A stretch of DNA of 59,214 nt from contig CM074821.1 of the NCBI GenBank assembly GCA_037447605.1, positions 161,923 through 221,136 on the forward strand. The letters run 5' to 3'. Position numbers and translations under genes: made by a program. The notes under the pieces are model-generated. The model saw only the letters and a list, made by a program, of their open reading frames with translations. It made no database searches and was not told the origin of the DNA. Positions 11,319-23,000 of this stretch are shown in pieces (the first letter of the stretch is position 1; each line of letters opens with the position of its first letter). The DNA comes from Zygnema circumcarinatum. Taxonomy: Eukaryota > Streptophyta > Zygnematophyceae > Zygnematales > Zygnemataceae.

Positions 11319-12543
11319 TCAACGAGCTCCAAACAAAGAAGTAAATATATTCCCTACTCCGCCATTTTTCCCGGCCTTTCCGTCAGTCCAGGACTCGGAC
11401 TCCCACCGCCCTCCTGACAAGGCCCGGGAGCTATCCAGTCCTGCATACAAAACCACGTCACATTTGCTTGTAAGAAATGGCTTCACACTGCGCATGAAGA
11501 GTTGCAAGAGTTCGATCCCTAGAGAGTGTCTCACTCGACTGTGCAGAAGCCCGTTTCCCACTGCAATCCCTTCACATAATACGCGCACTCTCAGATAGAA
11601 ACACTTTTTAGGTTCCATCCCTTTCCCAATTTAACAGTCAGTGTGCAGCGAGCACGCTACAAAAGCGTGATTCTCACAATCACGAATAAAGCTCAGAAGT
11701 ATACCTGGGCTTCCCCCATTCTCTGCAGGCAGAGAGCTGCGGGGAGAGGAGGGTCGTTGCAGATGCCGCGTACGCTCTACCGCTTCCCTCTCTGCCTTCT
11801 CTCTGATTCGATTTCGGTCGCGGCGGGGAGACCGAGGCCGAGGGCTGCCAGTAGATGGCGATCGTGGTTGATTATCCCCCGAGGACCCTCCTGCTTCCGA
11901 GTTTCCCTTCCTGCCTGAGGGGGACACAGGCTGCGTTTGAACTGAACTTCCACTTCTAGTGGCCTGCCTTCTGCTACCATCCTGGAGAGGACTTGATGCA
12001 TCTTCATCGCGTCTGCCAGAGCTTTGTGGCGAACCAGATTTTCCTCTTGGACTGCCATCCGCAGGGGAGCTCTTTCGTCTGCTGCGGGATGCTCTGCTCT
12101 CCGCCTCTATGCTTTCATCAAACAACTCATTGACGGGGGATGAAGGGGAGCGCTGCCGAGAAGGGCTTGCAGGCTCTGCAGGGAGGTCTTGAGTGCGAAG
12201 AGAGACACTTTCTCCTGCGTATGGGCTGCCACCTCTTCGAAAAGAGTGCTGCTCTACGGCAAGAAGCTTCGGCAGCCGCGACTTCAGTGCTAAGTCAGTG
12301 GTAGGGTCAACAGTGCCAGGGCGCAGAGGACTAACGGGAGCAATGGTAGCAAACATGGCCTTCTTCACCTCTTTAGGAAGACGGGAGCTTGTCAGCTTGC
12401 AGCGAGCACCAGGATACTTTGCAAGATAGAGGCGAATTCTTATTGGCGGTGCCTTATAATATTGCTCATCTGTGCTTCGGAATAACGGAGGATTATGTGC
12501 GATAAGAAAGCCTTGCAGGTCTGTCACTGGCAAAATTCCAATC
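11319..12543 (-). CDS. Unrecognised Ser/Arg/Pro-rich protein, 3' part
   Basis: Family not recognised. Two exons are supported: 12543-11705 and 11440-11319, joined in phase (NGGSP|GLDSS) and ending in FTSLFGAR and a stop; 319 residues visible. The upstream exon starts after a TGTGTGCAG acceptor at the third base of a codon, so at least one more 5' exon exists that I could not place. The first part looks globular (GILPVTDLQGFLIAHNPP, then KAPPIRIRLYLAKYPGARC and RLPKEVKKAMF). The middle is a long low-complexity stretch of SP, RS and SPR units, as in nuclear or microtubule-binding proteins. The tail (KNGGVGNIFTSLFGAR) looks like a conserved short C-terminal motif. Localisation and role are not inferred. 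Confidence 0.6.
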
Positions 12544-15052
12544 CTGCACACACACACATTTGGTCCATAGGTCAACATCTTCTGCATGTCAATCTTTAGA
12601 ATCTGCAGTCTGCATGCACACGAGTCAAGTCCTTGCACGCTCTTGCATTATCTCCTCCGCTAAATACGTCTTCCCTCCCGAAGGCAAACGCAAAAAGGTG
12701 CACAAATATGCACCAAATGGTGAGAAAATATGAAATGGCTGCATGTCGACTAGTTCTGCAACGGCGACTAGTTCAAACAGCAACCACTGGAAGAGTACCT
12801 CCAATCGCACATGAATTGTTTATTCAGCTTGAGTCATACAAAAACTAGAATGCCAATTGCGCTAGTACAAAGGGCAGGGCCCATTGTATTCAAGGGGGAG
12901 AGGCCGGCATTTCAACAACGGAAGCCTCAACTTCACTGGAAGGATGATGGACGCTGCAAAGCAGGGTAGGGTCGTTACTCTAGAGTTTGAACGATGAGGG
13001 AGAGTGTGTCATCATCGAATGCAAGGCTTGCTTCTCAAAATGAATGGACCAGGTTGAAGAAGCTCTCAGTAGTTGGCTGTCTTATTGTCGTGATATAGAA
13101 GATACAAATGAGGTGAACTAATGAGGCAAGTAAAAGTACAAGGTGCCCTTTACCAACTGGCTGGTCTAGTGACTAGCATTCACTCGGCTACCCAAACAGA
13201 AAGAGTTAACCAAATGAATGTGTCAGGAAGAAAAAATTGCGACTTGAGAGTTGGCATCAAGGCAAAGCCTTTTAAACCCTAAACACACTCCCGACAAGGG
13301 ATTGAGGCATGTAACAATTGAACATTACTAAAACGTCTCAGTTCTTAACAGTAGAGCTCCGCAGACTTGACCGAAATGTTTCTCTGCATTACAATAAGCA
13401 TAGATATAACAAGCAAGCTAATGTAACAACCTCAACCCTCTAAACAGACAGACCAATTGCAGCTGCTGCTGCTGCTGTACAATTACGTTACACAACAAAC
13501 TCGAAGAAGAGTGTCTTAATGGTAAAAAAATTCTGGGTTGCCTAGTGCTGGAGCAAAATGAGAATGCACCAGCAATGCTTTATCCGCACATCATATAAAG
13601 GTAAGGAGGGCTTTACCCGAGGCAGAACCAGCAGGGTGGTGCTCTTTCCAATGGTGCAGTTTGCCCCTTGTGGCATAATTGGCCTGAGCCTTTGCAGCCA
13701 TGGCATGGCGCGCGCTTTCCCTCATCTTTCTCCATTCCACTTGCCAATGTGCGCATAAGAACCTGCAGAATACGTCAAAACACCACTTTAAGAAACGTCC
13801 TCTCCTGCAGTCGTCATATGCCTTTCCACGAACTATACTTTCTATACATTTCCGCGAACACTACGGGCGGAATCACCAGCTGCTACCTGCGAATTGAGCC
13901 CCCGTCTCCTTCCTGCAACTTCGGCGTCATGCTACTCCGCCATTGATAACATAAGATTAAGCTCTTCCAACCCTGCCTGATACAAAAGCGCGGGATGAAA
14001 GTAATGCCAAGGCTATCTTGTCTTCAGTTTGTCGTCAAACAGGCGTTTACCTACAAGAACAAAATCACGTCTCGACGACAAGAAGGAGCCGGAAGCTCTG
14101 ACATTTCTCTTGCCCTACATCTGGCATGTAGAGTGCATTTCAGACCCTTAATGTTTTATTCTACATTGCAACTTCGGGTCTTGACAGCTATCATATCCTC
14201 ATGGAACCTTACAACTGGGGGTTCTTCTGAAAACTGGTTCACAAGACGCTTCTCAGAACTGCAGTTTCACTAATCAGATAGGAAGCCAGCTCATGCACAA
14301 TCATTACTTCACTTCACACTTCCGATCTGGATTCTCGATCTTCCCCTTTCCATTCGCTCAGTAAATTACACACGGAAAAACCAGTCCAAGCTATCCCCTC
14401 CAAGCAAGAACCTTCCTTTCCTGCATCATCCGCCCTCTCCTGCTCCCACTCATCCTCACCTGTCCCCCTTCCTTCACAGCATCGAATCCCCGCCGAGCTG
14501 TAGTAGACACCCCAGAGCTCATGCCTGCCGGTGGTTCTCTCATCCTCCCTGTGGTCAACCCTAACCCTAAATCTTCTCTTTCCTGCACCCACCCGGTTTC
14601 CAAGCCACTCTGCGCCCCCCCACTGCCCGTCCTTTTCCCGAAAGTGTGAGCAAGTGCCGCCGCCTGACTGACGGGGGATGGCTTTACCCAAACGTGTGGC
14701 AGCCGCCCATACAAAATATGCCGCACGTGTAAGCGGTGGCGATGGGAGAGCGGCCGCGCTTTAGGCCTCGCTGGCTCCTCTCCATACAAAAATGCAAATG
14801 GGCGTCAGCCTTGACTATTATATTCTCTGCCTTCACTAGTTTCGTTTCTTTTCTGCCGGGCTGTTTCCCTTCTTACAGGGAGCGCATGCCGCCCAGCCAG
14901 GGTTTGCAGCACTCTTTCTCTGACTTTGTCTCTCGACATTACGCTTCTGCAGCCATATGTTGCTAAACTAAGAACTCTTCTGAGCTGATGAAGTAGGAAT
15001 GATGCATATGTAGCTAAGAGAGAGTGGAGGACAAGCTAGTAGAGGAGGAGTA
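12544..15052. other. Spacer with unplaced 5' exons of the neighbouring minus-strand gene
   Basis: Should contain the missing 5' exon(s) and promoter of the Ser/Arg-rich gene, but none could be fixed by phase. Possible pieces on the minus strand: an open segment 14789-14459 ending at a good GTGAGG donor, and a block 13762-13613 after a TTCTGCAG acceptor that reads either as a CHGCKGSG-containing C-terminus or as a different open frame. A (GCT)n run lies at 13459-13477 and a telomere-like CCCTAACCCTAAA at 14562-14574. Right end: promoter of the plus-strand nucleoside hydrolase. Confidence 0.35.
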
Positions 15053-18000
15053 ATGAAGGCTTCTGCCGCTCGTGGCAGGAGGGCAGTCTGGTTGGACTGT
15101 GATCCTGGTACGCCTCTCGCCTGCTGCATAGCAAGGCTTGGTTGTGTCCAGTGAAGCAGACTGGAAAAAAAATGTAGATTGGAGACACATGCGACACAGG
15201 CTGTGGTGCTCCTTAAGACTCAAGCAAGCAAAAAATGGAAGAAAAGTGCCAAGAAAGAGTCGTTCATCCCAATGTAGAGGAGTACAAACCGCTGTTCGTC
15301 TCCTTTTTCGAGTTCAAAGACAATCAAAGTTTCAATGAAGAAGGGAGCCATTCGCTTCAGAGAATGCAGCTGCAGCTTACAATGAATGTAGTCAGCTAAT
15401 GTTGCACAAGCGAATGACCAGTACATTGAACCGAAGCATGGCATATTCCAGAGTCTCAAGCAAACACTTTCTCAAGCAGCCCGTCAATCGTTGCTTTTAT
15501 GCAAACCAGAATCATCATTGCACAAGTCCCTGAATATCTGCATTTGAATCAGGAATCGCGAACTAATGATCCTTCTTGATTTCAAGCAAATTCAACTTTT
15601 TTAACAATTCTTTTTCCACATGAGAAGATAATTCTCTTTTAGGGGCTTCTTAACTCTGCTCCATTGTTCCATAACTCTGGAGCCACTGCCTATAGCAATA
15701 ATGATGTGCTAGTTTTCATTCGCATTGAAAAACTGCTGTTTTTGAACCGCCAAAAACTCGTCGAGAAGTTTGTCCCTTTGTTTGCCAAGCACGATATTTA
15801 AATCTGCTGAAACTACCTTAACTGATAATGTCCAAGTAATGGTGCTTTGCCTGCCATGAAATGGCTTCCAGCCCATTGTGGCATGAATTATTTTGAAAAG
15901 AGCAGAAGTGTCAAGAGTCGCCGCTTTGCTGGGGAAGAACTTAGGCAGCCATACAGAAAATCATAATCATCGACCCCTTTTACACCAATCTATTGAAGGA
16001 GTTCAGTTATTTGCAGCATTTATTCAGAAATATCCCATAGTGCTCATAGACTTTGCCCCTTTTCTCCAAAGGTCTCATTTGGAAAGCTTTCCATGTTCAC
16101 AGTCATGATAGGTAGGGAAATCATCAAATGCATGTCCAGCCCCCGGTCTAAAGCCCTTCACGCGGGTCACCATTGCAGGCCATGACGATGCAATGGCCCT
16201 TATATTGGCTGCACATAGCCCAGACCTCGAGCTGCTCGGTGTCAGCACAGTTCATGGAAACCAAGAGGTATACAAACAGGAGACTTTTGTTGGTTATTGC
16301 AACAAAGATTGATTTCTCTCTCAGCATCTCTTCCTTCGTGACGACGCTTCCAACCAGCCTCCACACTATGCTTTCATTTTGCAGCTGAAGAAAGTGACTG
16401 CAAATGCTCTCAAGGTTCTGCACCTCTGCGGCCGGCCCGATATTGGTATGCGTCACCAGAATTCTTTCTCCCTCCAGGAGTTTAATCGAACTAAATGGTT
16501 GAATCGACAGCACCACGAAGGCATCCTTGATTCCCTCTTATTCGATGTTTGGCCGTTCTTTCCTCATGGATACTGTTGAACAGATGTTGTGCGAGGACAG
16601 GCAGCTCCTCTTCTGCGATCCCCAAAGCGATGCCCTGAAATCCATGGTGATTCGGGTCTTGATGGGCCGGAGTGGGACTTAGTAACAAAAGCACCTTTGG
16701 AGGGGAAAGGGGTCATTGTGATGTTCAATGCCTTATGGCAGTACCATTTATCTGCTCCAAAGGTGCATTAACTCTCCATTCAACGGTTGCTGAGATGTCC
16801 ATACACTTCAAAGAAGAAGAAGAAGCAAGAGCAAGAGAAGCAGGAGCTTCTGCTCTCAAATTCAATGTATTGCGGTTAAGTTTTCCCTTCGTCGGTCTTG
16901 ATTGGGGAAAAGGGAGCAAAAAAGGTGGTACTTATCTGCACCGGCAGTCTCACAAATGCAGCTCTCCTCCTCACTATATACCCCGAGGTGAAGGACTTCA
17001 TAGAGGTGCTCCACTAATTCCCGAATGCTGTTCACTCTAAAGTCCGAAACCTCCGTGTGATAACAAAGGTTGCTTTTGAATGTTCCAAAAAGCTTTTCAG
17101 TATTTTAGTTAGTTGTTATTCAGTAATTTAGTTCTCCAGTTATTGAAGACTTTACAAAACTGCTTCGACTAACTTTAGCACGTGTGGACCTTGCATTGCT
17201 CCAGATTGTCTTAATGGGTGAGCTCGCCTCTTCTCCTTTGTCAATATAACAACCCCCTGTCAAGCTCTCCTGTTCATGACAAGCTAACCCGCTCAGCAAA
17301 AGTAGGTGAGAGTTTGAAGGTGGGTAGGCATAGGTGGCTCCGTGAATGATGGGATGAGAGCTGGATGCGGAGCTCCTTTTATGAGTGTAATAGAGATGAA
17401 GTGTAAAATATGATAGGGAAGTATTAAGCAGCAAACAGTTTCAAGAAAGTTTGTGGGCCTTTGGGGTTCATTGAAGTCAAAATGCGACTCATTGGGTCTG
17501 CTCTATGTGCAGGAGGCTGCTTAGGAATCGGAAATACTGGTGAGGACCATCGTCATTTTACTAACTGGCTTTGGCTAATGCTGAAAGTATGCAGAAAGTG
17601 TCGAAACTCGATGATCCCTAATTTGTGGGTCAGCTATGTGTGTGGTGCAGGACCAGTCATGGAATTCAACATGCAGGTGCATCTTTTGCCCTTACATCCT
17701 TTGGGGGAATATCAGGACATAATTTTTCCTTTCCTCTCTCTCCTCTCCTCTCTCCACTCCTGCTCTTACATTTCTCTGCTGGTTTTTGCAAAGCCTGCAG
17801 TGCGATCCGGAGGCTGCTAAGATTGTGTTGGACTCTGCTGCAGAAGTGACGATGATCCCTTTGGAGGTGCGTAAGCTGAACACTCATAGAGCCTCACAAT
17901 AGCTGGCCATCTGCTATTGCAGTCATCACGCCTATGAATCGTTCCAAGGTTACAAACGAAGGCTTGCATCAGGTGTGTTACCACTTGAATGTACTGTTGA

Positions 18001-19774
18001 CGATTCTTCATTAGGGAGAGTGAGCATGCAGGTCACGCACACAGCTCTGGTCACTCAAGAGGTCTTGCAACGGATTCAAACCACATCAATCACTCCGTTT
18101 CGCAAAATCGGTGTGTGTTTGACTTTTGTATGCATTGGTTCTTTGCTTCGTATAAAGACGAGTTCGCGATACCTTTTTGTTCTATCGCAACCTAAGGGCG
18201 ACACCAGTACCGAGCTTCTCCAGCATAGTCTATGTGCCCATTGGAGCCGTTGCTGATGTTGGATGTGGCTATTGAATCTAGTGATTTTTTTTCTGTCGTT
18301 TTGGGAAATGGAATGAAGTCGTGGAGCTTCTGCTATTCTTCGCTCAGCGCTACAATGAAGTGTTCAACTTTGATCATCCTCCGCTTCATGATCCCTGTGC
18401 TGTTGCCTTTGTTATCGCCCCTCACCTTTTCAAGGTGGGGCCCTTCCCCAATGGTCGCTGGTTTTGTTGGTCGGTGTGGCCTTCGATTGTGAATCGAAAA
18501 TTGGAATTGGGAATTGTGTTGTTCCCCAGTGTTCCTCATGGCTTTGCTCAGAGAGCTTGTACTCTTCTTAGCAATGAACCTCGGCTGAAATTTGCCCTGA
18601 TCATGGGAGTTGTTTCTGTCGAAGCATATGTCCAGGAAGGCAGGTAGCTGTATGCAATAGAGAAAGCGAAGGTGGTCCTTGAAGAGAGTAGCAGAGAGAT
18701 GGACGTCAGAAGAAAGGGCATGGACAGTAGGGCTTGAGATGGAGTAAAAAGGCAGGAAGAGAGGCAGGGGGAGAGAAGTGAAAGGAGAACTGCATGCAGA
18801 GAGCTTTTTTTTCAGGGCTGGGTAAGTAGTGAGCGGATCCTGATTCTCGATTCCCTTGCAGACGGAACTCATTCGAGTGGATGTGGAAACCGTAAGCGAG
18901 GTAAGACTTTCTTGTTTCATTTGAAAATGAAGGCCGAGTTCACGTTGAATAATGCAACATGAGAACGTTGACGTTTTCATCGTATCAATCTCGTGCATGG
19001 GTAATCCTGAAGCTCACGTTTGGCAGTCAATGGTGTATTTCTCGAAGAACATGAGAAGAGCTTCTTGGCCTTTATGAAGAATTTCACTTTTATTAAAGTG
19101 CATGTGGATTTTCCCTCTCCCCCTACTGAAAGGGAGCGAGGGTTGGGGGTGGGGGGGGGAGAAGAGTGAAAGCGGTGAGGGAGAGGGCTGGAGTGGGAGA
19201 GGGTGGGAGGAGTCAATGGGAGTGGAAATGGGGAAATCTAGATTCTAGTGACTTCGCATTTGGTATACTACTTTATGGGCGTCTATGGTTGCGAATTTTG
19301 ATACAATGAAAATACTATCGAATCATAACCGTATGTCCATCCCCAATCATGGACACCTATAAAGCTTTGTTACCCGCAATGCTGTTGCCCTGTTGAAATC
19401 TCACTCATCCCTCCCTCCACCATCTCCCCTTCCCTCACCTCCTACCTCCTACCCCCCTCCCTCTCCCCCCCCCAACCTCCCTCCCTCTCCCTCCTCTCTC
19501 CTCTCTCCTCTCCTTCCCTTTCCCCACCTCCCCTCCTCCCTATACTTCCCTTTCCCACTCCCTCATCCCTGTCCTTTTCCTTCCATACATGACAGTTAGG
19601 GTTAGTATTGTGGGTGAGCAACAGCTCTGTGCAGGGCAGACGGTGTTCGATGTATGGGGGCAGAGCGGGAGACCTCCGAATACAGTGCTTGCGCGAACCA
19701 TGGATGTCGATGGCTTCTGGGATCTCATGATAGCAGCCATCAATTCCGCCAACGCTGCAGCCGCTCACTCTTGA
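15053..19774 (+). CDS. URH: Inosine/uridine-preferring nucleoside hydrolase, 14 exons
   Basis: Hydrolyses the N-glycosidic bond of ribonucleosides to base and ribose (purine/pyrimidine salvage, probably cytosolic). 350 residues; the closest pattern is the fungal URH1 branch (340 residues). Exons: 15053-15107, 16179-16267, 16385-16445, 16584-16762, 16795-16866, 16925-17005, 17205-17217, 17513-17539, 17651-17676, 17801-17866, 18032-18110, 18319-18434, 18862-18900, 19625-19774. The Ca/ribose-binding signature WLDCDPGHDDAM is split by the first intron. Others: STVHGNQE, HGDSGLDGP, ICTGSLTNAALLL, VLMGGCLGIGNTG, EFNMQCDPEAA, catalytic LHDPCAVAF, and the tail CAGQTVFDVWGQSGRPPN. Phase is kept throughout. 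The 13-nt, 26-nt and 27-nt exons and a predicted 32-nt intron (16763-16794) are unusual; that short intron is the least certain junction. No targeting signal seen. Confidence 0.9.
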
Positions 19775-20075
19775 GGAGCTGCTATCTTTGGGGTTCAAGT
19801 ACTCTGGGTTTACTTGGGCAAAATTGTTTGCTTGTCATTGAACAAGTGCCATGTCCCATGCATGTGTGGTATGTGGATGTGGATGAACTCCAAAAATTGC
19901 ACCATATAAAGTACAAGACGTGGCATTGGCCAATTAGCCAACCTGAACACCACGCTTCAGAAAATAGGGTTTCAGACGACTACCAATGACGCGATAGGGA
20001 GGAAGCAAAGCAATGATTAAGGAAAAAAAATTATGCACTGTTCTACATTTTTTGTCTAGCAACACCGTAGACCTC
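19775..20075. other. Short convergent 3' spacer
   Basis: Separates two convergent genes, the nucleoside hydrolase and HSP70-17. No feature seen. Confidence 0.45.
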
Positions 20076-23000
20076 TCAAAGCTCGTCATGTTGATCCTCT
20101 TCTTTGGGCTTCTCTGGTGTGCCTGCATCCTTTTCCTTCTCTCCCTCGCTCTCTGTGTTGTTATTCTTCTCCGTTTCGTTCACCTTCTCTGGAGCCTTCG
20201 GCGGAGGAGGCTTCGGTTTTGGAGTTCTGTTTATGCGGTCCATCTGCTCAGCCAAAAAGCAAAACATCTTGCTTTCGGCTCAATTTAGGGTTACATGGCA
20301 AGCAAACTGCAAGCAGAAAAATCCTCAAATCCTTGTGTACATTACTAACATGTCCAGCAAAACCACACTAAGAGAAGAATTACTTAACAGTACCAACGTG
20401 TAGAGGTTTCCTCTACTCACCTTCTTCTGCTGCTTTCCGATCATGTCCACAATGTCTTTGGAAGTCACCGGAGGATCTTCAGTAAGCGGCGTTCTGCAGA
20501 TAAACAGTGTATTTATAGTTATTTCTAAGAAGGACCATTTCATGCTCTATGTGAACAACGGACGATCTGATTCACATTTCTGCGGCCCTACGCATGCAAT
20601 CGCTGTTACAGTTTGAGCAGCAACTCTATGGACCCTACAACCACTCACTTGCTTTTCAGAGAATCTTTCTCCTTGAGCCATTTCTCCAACTTCTCCAAGT
20701 CCTTCACGACCTGCGCACAATCACACACCCTCACACCAATCAGCATCCCTCAACCCTAAACCCTCAACCCTAATCTCGCCCCTGTTCCGCGAACCACCAG
20801 GATGCTCAATCGCACAAAACACTTTGACATGCATCGAAGAAGGGCAGGACCAAAAATTGAAGGCATCCAAATCTTGATTTTGATCAAAGGCAGGCGGAAG
20901 AGGTACCTCGTCCTTCACTGTCGTTTCAATCCATGGCTTCGAATCTCCCCATTTTTCCACCATCTGTGCAAACAGTGAAAATCCTTACTGTTGGCTTATC
21001 CGAGCAGTTTATTACAGCTGCCTTGATACTGCCAATGGGCCAGGAACTCTGTGAAAAAGTAGTCCAGTTCATTAAAGTCTGCAGATAGGGATACGGTTAG
21101 AGTGAAGACTGGGTTTGAGGTTAGGGTTAGGGCTAGGATAAGGGTTACGGTTAGAGTTAGGATTAGAGTTAGGATTGGAGTTAGGGCTAGGGTTAGGGTT
21201 AAGGATAAGATTAGAGTTGAATAAGGTTAAGATTAGAGTTAGGGTTAAGGATAGGGTTAGGGTTAGGGTTACGGCTAGGATTAGAGTTAGGGTTAGGGTC
21301 AGGGTTAAGGCTATGATAAGTTTTAGATAGGGTTAGGATTAGAGTTAGGGTTAGGGTTAGGATTAGGGTTAGAGTTAGGGTTAGAGCACCTCACGAGCCG
21401 TGGGGAGGTACTTCTTCGCAGCATCCACTGCAGTAGGCCATGCTGTTCTCTCATCCATTCTGCATTGTGCCCCAAACTCTTCCACTTCACATTACATAAA
21501 AGGCATCGGATGTGAACATCAGACGGGCATACAAGCATCATAAGCAAAGTGAGGATTCCAAGGGCCTTAGGTCACCTCAAGGACACTTTATTCCAGAAGC
21601 TTGTAAGGTCACTCAGTTTTGCCCTGAATTCCGAGGAAGCAGCATTCTCTCCGTCCATGTACAGCCACTCCTCAGCCTGCACCTCCAAAGGAAGTTCTCG
21701 TCAGCTGCCTGTTTAGCCTGAAAAAAAAAGTAAGAAAACAACGAATGGCAGAGGGCAGCTGCACACCTCATTGAGCATTTTGGTAAACGTATCGCGCTCT
21801 TTCGAGGTGGTCACTTTCTTTATCGCCTGCTCGTCTTGCTCCATCTGCATACAACAGGCCATTCATGTCTCAGGGTAGACGTGATTGGACGAGGGATTGG
21901 AGAGAGAGAGAGAGAGGGTTTGAGATAGTGGAGGAGCGGAGAGATGGTGGGAAAGGGAGGGAGAGAGACGGAGCAGTCGGAGTGGCGAGACAAAGCAGGA
22001 AGGGGAAAACAGAGAGGGAAGTCCAGAGAGGGAGAGAGGAAAGCTGGTTTGCGATAGCAGGGGGTGACCTCACTGCTTATGAAAAAGCTGTACCTTATCC
22101 TTTTTCGCATAAATAAAGGCTTCCAAACTGTTCTTTGCTTCTTCTGTCTCTCGTTTCTCCCTTTCTCTCTCTGCCAGCTTCTCCAAGCGCTGCTTCGCTG
22201 CCTTAATGACCTCTGCAGCCATGGGTTTAGCCACACCTTCCGATATGTCTGTCACCTGCCCTCCTCCACCCCATCCCCTGCGTGCATGTTCAGTTTTCTC
22301 CCTTCCTTCTCCAATAAGAATCTCCTGAAAGGACGGGACATATCCGATCCATCAAAACAGGGAAACAAAGAAACACTCACACAGTATAAGTGCATACCTT
22401 CAAGACCACCCGCACAGTTCTCTTTCGAAGCTTTTTCTTCACAATAGGCTTCTCTCCTTCACCTGCAGTCCCCTCCTTTCCCTCTGCCGGAACACTGCCC
22501 TTTGCTTCCTCTTCAGAGCTGCTGCTATTGCTGCCGTCTTCAGAGGTTGTGGAGGTTTCTGAAGTATCGGCCTCTCCCACCCCTTCATCACTCTCTCCCG
22601 CTGCATTTCCTCTCTCTTCCTCCGTCACATTGCTAGTGCTCCCAGTTCCGTTCACTGTGACATTTACTGCAGGAGGCTCTACTGCAACCTCCACCCACTC
22701 ATGGAACTCCGCCACCAGTTCCGCCTTATCCACAGCGACAATACCGCTCCGGCTAAGGGAGAAGTGGAGGCTTGTTTTCAATGGTGCTGTGAGGTTATAT
22801 TCCTTATACCTGCAGTAAGCAAGCCATTGACAAAGGCATTAAAAAAATGAGAAGATGAAAAGATGCGAAGCCATCTCATTGCTAATTTACGTACGTATAT
22901 TGAAAGACTTTTCATCGCATTTGATAGCACATCAAAGTGGGTCGATGCTCACTTTGCAGAAGCATTTGCCACCCCTGATATCTGGTAATGCTTAATCTGA

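Noticed and set aside
19393-19599. Proline/serine-rich plus-strand open frame
   Set aside because: Pyrimidine-rich intron sequence just before the last exon of the nucleoside hydrolase.
21323-21547. Asn/Pro repeat protein frame
   Set aside because: Translation of the telomere-like repeat in an HSP70-17 intron; part of it overlaps a real exon in another frame.
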